Positions 58,985-64,000 of a stretch of DNA of 64,000 nt are shown here, one piece after another; the first letter of the stretch is position 1; the number at the start of each line of letters is the position of its first letter. The position numbers and the translations under genes were made by a program. Where the stretch lies: assembly GCA_964512995.1 (NCBI GenBank), contig CAZELM010000021.1, positions 21,260 to 85,259 on the forward strand. The letters run 5' to 3'. The stretch comes from CAZELM01 sp964512995. Its GTDB lineage: Bacteria; CSSED10-310. The notes beneath the pieces were generated by a model. That model was not told the origin of the DNA. It saw only the letters and a list, made by a program, of their open reading frames with translations, and did no database searches.

Positions 58985-59974
58985 ATGCAAAGCCTACGAA
59001 CCGGAACAACCAGGATATTGCCCATTTTTCTCTCTGGATATCCCTGCGCATTTCGGTGTATCTACTGCAATGCCGCTGCTTCGACCGGACAGAATACGCC
59101 ATTCCAGCCGGCAGATATCCATCGAATGATCGATGAATGGCCCGATCTGAGATCTCCCGGATTCAAGGAAGTGGCATTCTATGGGAATGATCCTCGTTCT
59201 TTTCATCCCGATCAGTTTCTCGCTCTGTTAGCGGCATCGGCAACCTTTTATTTCCGGGGAGATATCTCCGGTGTCCGACTCTCCATGCGTCCCGATACAG
59301 CGTTGGAATTCACTGATTTCAAGTCATTCGGAATTCATGTTGTCGAATTGGGCGTTCAATCCATGGACGCTCATATTCTAAGAACGGTTCATCGCGGTCA
59401 TGATCGGAATCAGGTCGTGCAGGCCTGTCGGCACCTGAGAAATCATCAGGTCGGGATTGGCATTCAGACGATGACCGGACTTCCGGGAGCCGATGAATCC
59501 GAGGCGTTGTTCACTGCCCATCAGGTTGCGGCCATCCATCCGGATTTTGTGCGCATCCATCCGACTCTGGTCCTTCGGGATACTCCATTGGCTGTTCTCT
59601 ATGAGAAGGGGATCTACGCTCCCTGGCCATTGGATCGAGCCGTGTCGGTCTGTGCCGATGTCGTTCGGATCTACCAGTCCTATGGAATCCGGGTCGCACG
59701 ATGCGGTTTTCACATCCCGGATCATCTCATTCGGGATGTTTTAGCCGACGGGCCGTATCATCCGGCATTTGGTGCGCTGGTGAAAGGAGAGATTCGGTAT
59801 CAGTCGGCCCGGACATTGCTCCGGCAGAACCCCTCTCTCTGCACGATCACCGTTCCTCCTGACGAACTATCCGACTATCTGGGGCATCGCCGGAGGAATC
59901 TGATTCGATTGCGGAACGAATTCAACCGTCCGGTCACGTTCGCTCCCGAAAGAAAAAAGGGCTGTTCGCAATAA
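58985..59974 (+). CDS. Radical SAM protein, Elp3-like N-terminal domain
   Basis: A 329-residue protein. 'RILPIFLSGYPCAFRCIYCN' carries the C-x3-C-x2-C cluster of radical SAM enzymes (Cys at about 23, 27, 30) in the Elp3/oxygen-independent-coproporphyrinogen arrangement; 'GVQSMDAHILRTVHRGHD' and 'GIGIQTMTGLPGADESEALF' are the expected later motifs. Substrate unknown. ATG 58985 is the only start before the Fe-S motif in frame outside the tRNA. There is no ribosome-binding site: the base before it belongs to a terminator T-run. The last codons lie in the terminator of the convergent operon. Confidence 0.85.
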   Translation: MQSLRTGTTRILPIFLSGYPCAFRCIYCNAAASTGQNTPFQPADIHRMIDEWPDLRSPGFKEVAFYGNDPRSFHPDQFLALLAASATFYFRGDISGVRLSMRPDTALEFTDFKSFGIHVVELGVQSMDAHILRTVHRGHDRNQVVQACRHLRNHQVGIGIQTMTGLPGADESEALFTAHQVAAIHPDFVRIHPTLVLRDTPLAVLYEKGIYAPWPLDRAVSVCADVVRIYQSYGIRVARCGFHIPDHLIRDVLADGPYHPAFGALVKGEIRYQSARTLLRQNPSLCTITVPPDELSDYLGHRRRNLIRLRNEFNRPVTFAPERKKGCSQ

Positions 59975-59989
59975 TCAGCGAACAGCCCT
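59958..59989 (-). terminator. Terminator of the ATP-grasp operon
   Basis: Perfect 12-bp stem (AGGGCTGTTCGC 59958-59969 with GCGAACAGCCCT 59978-59989), 8-nt loop. The A-run before it (59952-59957) is a T-run on the minus strand. The stem also encodes the last residues of the radical SAM protein, whose TAA lies in the loop. Confidence 0.85.
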
Positions 59990-60013
59990 GAGTGTCCATG
60001 GTATACTGGACAA

Positions 60014-61399
60014 TCAGAATTCGATTTCTGTTTCACCATTCATAATGGCTGTCAGGATCGGTCCGTACGTGAGATCCTGTGTTGATTCGGGAGTCCGGCT
60101 GTAACCGATGATGAGGGGTGAGACTTCCGCTCCGGATGTGATGTTGGTCAGGAGTGAGTTACCGTTGTGGACATTGAGGCCGCATGGAACGGAGCGGGAC
60201 ATCCCGGAGATGAACTCCCAGGAATTAAATTCAGCATTGAACAGGACATTGATCCGGGTGTCATAGACCAGCCGTTTTTCGGGCCCGAGAACACGGGCAT
60301 CGACGAGCCGGAGCTGTTGAACGGCGGTATCTTCATTGAAATGGGCGAATGATTCCAGTTCCTTCTGCATTGCGGATTCGTCGAGATGGATCATGTGGCG
60401 GCCATCCGCTTTGATATACAAATATCGGACGGCATCTGCGGATGCTTTCTGATTGAAATACAGAAAGACGCCTTTACCGCCGGTGGAGTTCCATTTTTTC
60501 ATGACCCAGCCGCCGTATTGTGCCAGTCTGGAAACGTTTTCGGGAGTGACTTCGTTTTCGAGCAATGTGGTCGGACGCGAAATCGGGCGATCCGGGTGGA
60601 CCGCTTCCCATCGCCGGAAACATTTTTCTTCGATGGTTTTGGATCTGAGATCGTCGATTTTCCATGGATTGACAAAGAGGGTATGGGGTGTTTCGGAGAT
60701 GATTTTGTGACCGAGTTCTTCACCATAAAAAACGGGAACATGGATGCGTTCAATCCGCCGGTAAACGACATCCAGCGGAACGCCATTGACCCATAGCCGT
60801 CCATCCTTCACAGTCGGTTTTTCATCCGGTGTGATGCGGTAAGCTTCCATTCCCGCTCGTTGGAATGCCTGAAGCATAAGGATGTGAGCGGTTTCCTCTT
60901 CGCTTTCCGGATAAGGGCGGGTAAATACTCCGACACGCGGAAAGCCCTGTCCGCCGTTTCGGCGATAGAGTGAGATCAGGAGAGATGCGATTTTCTGACG
61001 GACCATCGTGGGATGGGTCGGATACTCGATCCGATCGGGATCGAATCCTTTGAGCTGAAGACGGCGATACAATTTATAGGCATCGACTGCGGGGCATGCG
61101 GGATAACTGTTGCAGCAGGGTCCCTCGACCAGAGTCGGACGGATATCGATGATTCTGCGTGGATTCTGGGGATCGATCTGGCCCATGAAGAGGATATCCA
61201 GACCGAGCAGATAACTGTGGGGGAGATTTTCATCATGACAATATTTCAGATAGGCTGCGAGCGCATTGTTGGCGACTTCTTTTACACGGTCCCATGCATT
61301 GTCCACAAGCCAAGTGGGGGATTCATCGTAACATGGAATCTCCGTCTCCTGTCCGAGACCGCCATCCGTCAATCGTAAATCTTCACCGCGATGTAACAT
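60014..61399 (-). CDS. ATP-grasp-like ligase paralog 2
   Basis: 461 residues, no signal peptide. The N-terminal half has 'RPTLVEGPCCNSYPACP' and, further on, 'DVVYRRIERIHVP' and 'FVNPWKIDDLRSKTIEEK'. The C-terminal half looks like an ATP-grasp fold: nucleotide strand 'GGWVMKKWNSTGGKGVFLYF', then 'VYDTRINVLF', 'FISGMSRSVP' and 'LLTNITSGAEVSPLI', comparable to the D-x-R...R...N-x-x-x-G-A metal motif of glutathione-synthetase-type ligases. It is about 50-60% similar by eye to the paralog upstream, which it follows by 84 bases. AAGGAG is nine bases upstream of its start. Predicted to join a carboxylate to an amine or similar; substrate unknown. Confidence 0.7.
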   Translation of the reverse strand: MLHRGEDLRLTDGGLGQETEIPCYDESPTWLVDNAWDRVKEVANNALAAYLKYCHDENLPHSYLLGLDILFMGQIDPQNPRRIIDIRPTLVEGPCCNSYPACPAVDAYKLYRRLQLKGFDPDRIEYPTHPTMVRQKIASLLISLYRRNGGQGFPRVGVFTRPYPESEEETAHILMLQAFQRAGMEAYRITPDEKPTVKDGRLWVNGVPLDVVYRRIERIHVPVFYGEELGHKIISETPHTLFVNPWKIDDLRSKTIEEKCFRRWEAVHPDRPISRPTTLLENEVTPENVSRLAQYGGWVMKKWNSTGGKGVFLYFNQKASADAVRYLYIKADGRHMIHLDESAMQKELESFAHFNEDTAVQQLRLVDARVLGPEKRLVYDTRINVLFNAEFNSWEFISGMSRSVPCGLNVHNGNSLLTNITSGAEVSPLIIGYSRTPESTQDLTYGPILTAIMNGETEIEF

Positions 61400-61483
61400 G
61401 TTTAAATTCTCCTTATGGGATAACCGGAAACGACCGGCCAGAATGCTCAGTCGTTTCCGGTAACTGAACGATAAAAATCGGAA

Positions 61484-62920
61484 TTACCCGATAACGACTT
61501 CTGATTTGCCTTCCATCATTGCTCCGAGCAAGGGTCCGAATTTGATGACGGATCGATCCGCATTGTCGCGGACGTGTCCCATGATCAAGGGGCTGATTTC
61601 CGCTCCCATCGAAACATTGGTCAGCAGGCTGTTGCCGTTCTCAACCATCGGACCGCAGGGAACGCTTCGGCTCATTCCAGATAAAAATTCCCATTTTTCC
61701 GCCATCGGATCGTACAGGACATTGATCCGGGTGTCGTACACCAGTCGTTTTTCACCACCCAGATCACGCGCATCGACGAAGCGCATCTGCTGAATAGCCG
61801 TATCTTCATTGAAGTCATCAAATTTGCGAAGTTCTGTTTCCATCTGAGCGGAGTCCAGAACGATCATGTGGCGACCATTGTACCGGGAATACAGCCGTGT
61901 GGCGACATGCTGAGCCAGGTCGTTGTTGACGTGCATGAAAACGCCTTTGCCACCCGTCGAGTTCCAGCGTTTCATGACCCATCCGCCGGTCTGTGCCAGT
62001 TCCTTGACAGACGCATAATTGATTTCTTTATCGAGCAAGGTGATCGGACGTGACAGTTTTCGATCCGGATATTGAGACTCAAACAATCTGAACGCCCGTT
62101 CTTCAATCGTTTTCGAACGAAGGTCGTCGATTTTCCATGGATTGATGAAGATCGTTTCCGGTGTTTCGGTCACCACTTTCTTTGCAAATTCCTCTTCGTA
62201 AAATTTAACCCAATTCATTTCCTTATATTCACGGTGGGGTGGGTTGGCCTGTCCGGGGAGATGCACGCGTTCGATCCGACGCCAGACCATATCGATCGGC
62301 CGGCCATTCACCCACAATTTGTTCTGCCTGACTTCCGGTTTTTCATCGGGAGTGACGCGATATGCTTCAAATCCATAATTTTTCAGAGCATTCAATGTCA
62401 GATTGTGAGCCGCCTCTTCTTCAGAGAGGTCGTAGGGTCGGGTAAAAACAGCTACAACCGGTTTCCGGCTGGAGTCACCATGCTTCAGCCAGATTTGCTG
62501 GAACAGGGCGCAGATTTTATCCAGGATCTTGGTCGGATGCGTCGGATACTCGACAATGTCCGGATCCAGTCCCATATATTTCAACTGACCATACAACCGG
62601 GATGCCCAGACATTCGGACATGCAGGGTAGCTGTTGCAGCACGGACCTTCTACTAGTGTTGGCCGGATATCGATGATCTTGTTCGGGTTATTTGGATCGA
62701 TGATCCCCATGACCAGAATATCGAGTCCCAACAAAAATGAGTGAGGAAGACTGTTTTTCCTGCAATAATTCATGTACGCGTCCAGAGCCGTATTGGCTAC
62801 TTCCTGAAATTTCACCCATGCATTGTCAACGATCCATGTTGGTGAATCCAGATATGCCTGAAGTGTTGATTCGTGGCCTCGATCGCCGATGAGTAACTGC
62901 AGGTGATCGGGAAATTGCAT
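61484..62920 (-). CDS. ATP-grasp-like ligase paralog 1
   Basis: 478 residues; first gene of the pair, with AAAGGAGG six bases before ATG. It shares with paralog 2 the Cys motif 'VEGPCCNSYPACP', 'EYPTHPTKILDKI', 'VWRRIERVHLPG', 'FINPWKIDDLRSKTIEER', 'GGWVMKRWNSTGGKGVFMHV' and 'VYDTRINVLY', and the last block 'LLTNVSMGAEISPLIMG'. An insertion of about 15 residues near the central loop ('GQANPPHREYKEMNW') distinguishes it. The layout (pre-ATP-grasp domain with 'NPWK.DD.RSKT', then a grasp) resembles glutathionylspermidine-synthetase-type ligases. Precise family not recognised. Confidence 0.7.
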   Translation of the reverse strand: MQFPDHLQLLIGDRGHESTLQAYLDSPTWIVDNAWVKFQEVANTALDAYMNYCRKNSLPHSFLLGLDILVMGIIDPNNPNKIIDIRPTLVEGPCCNSYPACPNVWASRLYGQLKYMGLDPDIVEYPTHPTKILDKICALFQQIWLKHGDSSRKPVVAVFTRPYDLSEEEAAHNLTLNALKNYGFEAYRVTPDEKPEVRQNKLWVNGRPIDMVWRRIERVHLPGQANPPHREYKEMNWVKFYEEEFAKKVVTETPETIFINPWKIDDLRSKTIEERAFRLFESQYPDRKLSRPITLLDKEINYASVKELAQTGGWVMKRWNSTGGKGVFMHVNNDLAQHVATRLYSRYNGRHMIVLDSAQMETELRKFDDFNEDTAIQQMRFVDARDLGGEKRLVYDTRINVLYDPMAEKWEFLSGMSRSVPCGPMVENGNSLLTNVSMGAEISPLIMGHVRDNADRSVIKFGPLLGAMMEGKSEVVIG

Positions 62921-63100
62921 ACAATGCCTCCTTTATACCTTTTAAACATTCAATGGTTGACGATGTTCCTGAGTCATTCAAGAACCCAATAAAAGGTTAA
63001 ATCTTATCGATGTTTCCCAAAATGTCAAGGTTGGGTCGACCGGGAGGGGAAAATTCGATCGATTCAGGCAGGGAGAGATTTCACCCGAAACGGAATCTAC

Positions 63101-63139
63101 CGGGGAGAGCAACGGGATCAATATATTTGACTCTCCCCG
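63101..63139. terminator. Inverted repeat after the lipoprotein gene
   Basis: Nine-bp stem CGGGGAGAG (63101-63109) / CTCTCCCCG (63131-63139) with a 21-nt loop, next to the stop of the leftward lipoprotein gene. There is no T-run on the minus strand, so its role as terminator is weak. Confidence 0.4.
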
Positions 63140-63140
63140 T

Positions 63141-63599
63141 TTATCGCTCAATGAGTTTCAGGCAGTCGGAACTGGATCGGCGTTCCATGCGGAGCGTCAC
63201 GATCTGATCTGCCAGATGACCACCGGGAAACCGGCTCCGCATCGGTGTCCGGAAAGATATCGTTCCAATGAAATTTCCTTTGGGTAATGTTCCCAATCGA
63301 TAATAATAGATTTTTTCATTCTGCCCTTCATAAACGGCACTTCCGGCCAGTAAGTTCACTTCCGGCTCATGTTCGAGGATATAATGCGGATCAAAATACA
63401 TGGCCAGATAGGTAGCCTCCGGTGTTTTCAGAAGTTGAGCCTTGATATCCCATCCTCCTGCACGCGATTCATGCGGACAATTACTATCCGGACGAAGTGC
63501 GGCCAGGGACTCGGGTAACGGCACCGTCTGAACACCCGCACAGCCATTCATGATCATCATTACGATAACGATTTTTGCTGTAAAGAGAGTATATTTCAT
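63141..63599 (-). CDS. Small lipoprotein
   Basis: 152 residues; the lipoprotein signal ends 'IMNGCAG' (Cys at about 20). The mature part is beta-rich with 'SCPHESR'-like Cys near residue 41 and another near the C-terminus, 'YYYRLGTLPKGNFIGTISFR' in the middle. No family recognised. It lies upstream of the ATP-grasp genes in the same direction but with a 220-nt gap containing a hairpin, so it is probably a separate unit. Confidence 0.7.
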   Translation of the reverse strand: MKYTLFTAKIVIVMMIMNGCAGVQTVPLPESLAALRPDSNCPHESRAGGWDIKAQLLKTPEATYLAMYFDPHYILEHEPEVNLLAGSAVYEGQNEKIYYYRLGTLPKGNFIGTISFRTPMRSRFPGGHLADQIVTLRMERRSSSDCLKLIER

Positions 63600-63695
63600 G
63601 GATTGACGATCTCCTTTTTTTTCCGATTAAATCAACACGCTTTTTATTACAATGGGGATATGTGCGGGATTATGTTTCTCTTTCAGACCTGATAC

Positions 63696-64000
63696 TCATT
63701 CCAATAATGCATAAAAGTGATCGATATCCGGAACCGTCACCGCCGACCGAATCAGCCGATTCAAGCGGTCCTGATCATCCATCGTCTCGATGATCTGCCG
63801 GATCGCATCCGGAACCGCTCCAAATCGCGTCTCCAACACGTCGATCACCGCGACCCGCGCATTCAGGACCGCTCCCTTCTCAATACCCTTCTCGATCCCT
63901 TTCTCGATACCCTTTTCGAATCCTTTCTCGATCCCTTTCTCGAATCCTTCCTTTCTCAGTTTTTCAGCGATGGTCATCAGCTCACCTCCCATCTTCTCCG
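63696..64000 (-). CDS. Rpn-family (PD-(D/E)xK) nuclease/transposase-like, C-terminal part
   Basis: The frame continues past base 64000, so the 5' part is outside the window. The visible C-terminus has 'MTIAEKLRKEGFEKGI' followed by five repeats of E-K-G-(F/I), then a helical tail. This is the end typical of Rpn/YhgA family recombination-promoting nucleases: an 'MTIAEKLRQEG'-like motif, a run of G-I/F/L-E-K-G repeats and a variable tail. The catalytic PD-(D/E)xK domain is not visible. The ATG at 63992 is not the true start. Repeat number may vary between copies. Confidence 0.75.
   Translation of the reverse strand, partial: EKMGGELMTIAEKLRKEGFEKGIEKGFEKGIEKGIEKGIEKGAVLNARVAVIDVLETRFGAVPDAIRQIIETMDDQDRLNRLIRSAVTVPDIDHFYALLE

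Noticed and set aside
60386..60796. 136-codon open frame antisense to ATP-grasp paralog 2
   Set aside because: Same antisense shadow pattern as in the paralog, caused by shared codon structure.
62072..62656. 194-codon open frame antisense to the ATP-grasp paralog 1 gene
   Set aside because: Antisense shadow; the minus-strand gene has a strong start and conserved motifs shared with its paralog.
63850..63970. CRISPR-like direct repeats
   Set aside because: Units are adjacent, in frame and encode E-K-G-I/F; no spacers. They are codon repeats of the Rpn-type gene.

Overview
The window reads as chromosomal DNA of a Gram-negative (diderm) bacterium with slightly AT-leaning composition. Outer-membrane markers are a complete Tol-Pal system, a FadL-type porin, an LpxH-type lipid A hydrolase, several lipoproteins and outer-membrane barrels. 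TPR proteins, Pro/Thr linkers on secreted proteins, a short MetH without a reactivation domain and a protease C-terminal module that I cannot name point to an uncultivated or deep-branching lineage rather than a well-studied model. I cannot name the phylum from sequence alone.

Layout. 1-7.8 kb: a truncated TPR gene, a giant secreted amidase/beta-helix protein, a small DUF-type protein, a secreted papain-like protease and pgeF. 7.8-14.4 kb: an accessory island. It holds three nearly identical 273-nt Rhs core 'tips', each joined to a different C-terminal domain and followed by a different exported, lipoprotein or soluble ORF. Gene debris lies around them: a 67-nt copy of part of the amidase gene, an SGNH-hydrolase tail and a small secreted peptide. 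14.4-26.4 kb: a GT-C-like membrane protein, Xaa-Pro aminopeptidase, a small OM barrel, adenosine deaminase, FadL, acyl-CoA synthetase, and glmS with a GlmU-like nucleotidyltransferase. 26.8-34.7 kb: a primary-type sigma-70 factor, then ruvX-mltG-tolQ-tolR-tonB/tolA-tolB-pal-cpoB as one leftward operon. 35-43 kb: a geranylgeranyl-reductase-type flavoprotein, a membrane protein with TPR tail, a prepilin-like gene, a sigma-54 activator, rsfS and a large TPR protein. 43.2-47.4 kb: rplU-rpmA-obgE-nadD-surE-DMT exporter behind a consensus promoter. 47.5-53.9 kb: a secreted subtilase with FG-GAP-like repeats, an iron-type alcohol dehydrogenase, lpxH and comF. 53.9-59 kb: metH, gap, tpiA, secG and tRNA-Leu(GAG). 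59-64 kb: a radical SAM protein, two tandem ATP-grasp-like paralogs, a lipoprotein and the 3' end of an Rpn-type nuclease gene.

The strongest candidates for something new are the orphan Rhs tip array (including a tip with a phospholipase-A2-like CCxxHD motif and an overlapping lipoprotein gene as likely immunity), the tandem ATP-grasp-like pair with a conserved Cys-rich CCNSYPACP motif, a C-terminal module shared by two unrelated secreted proteases, and an rsfS gene whose best start codon is AUC. No CRISPR array, prophage, integrase or intact insertion sequence was seen.
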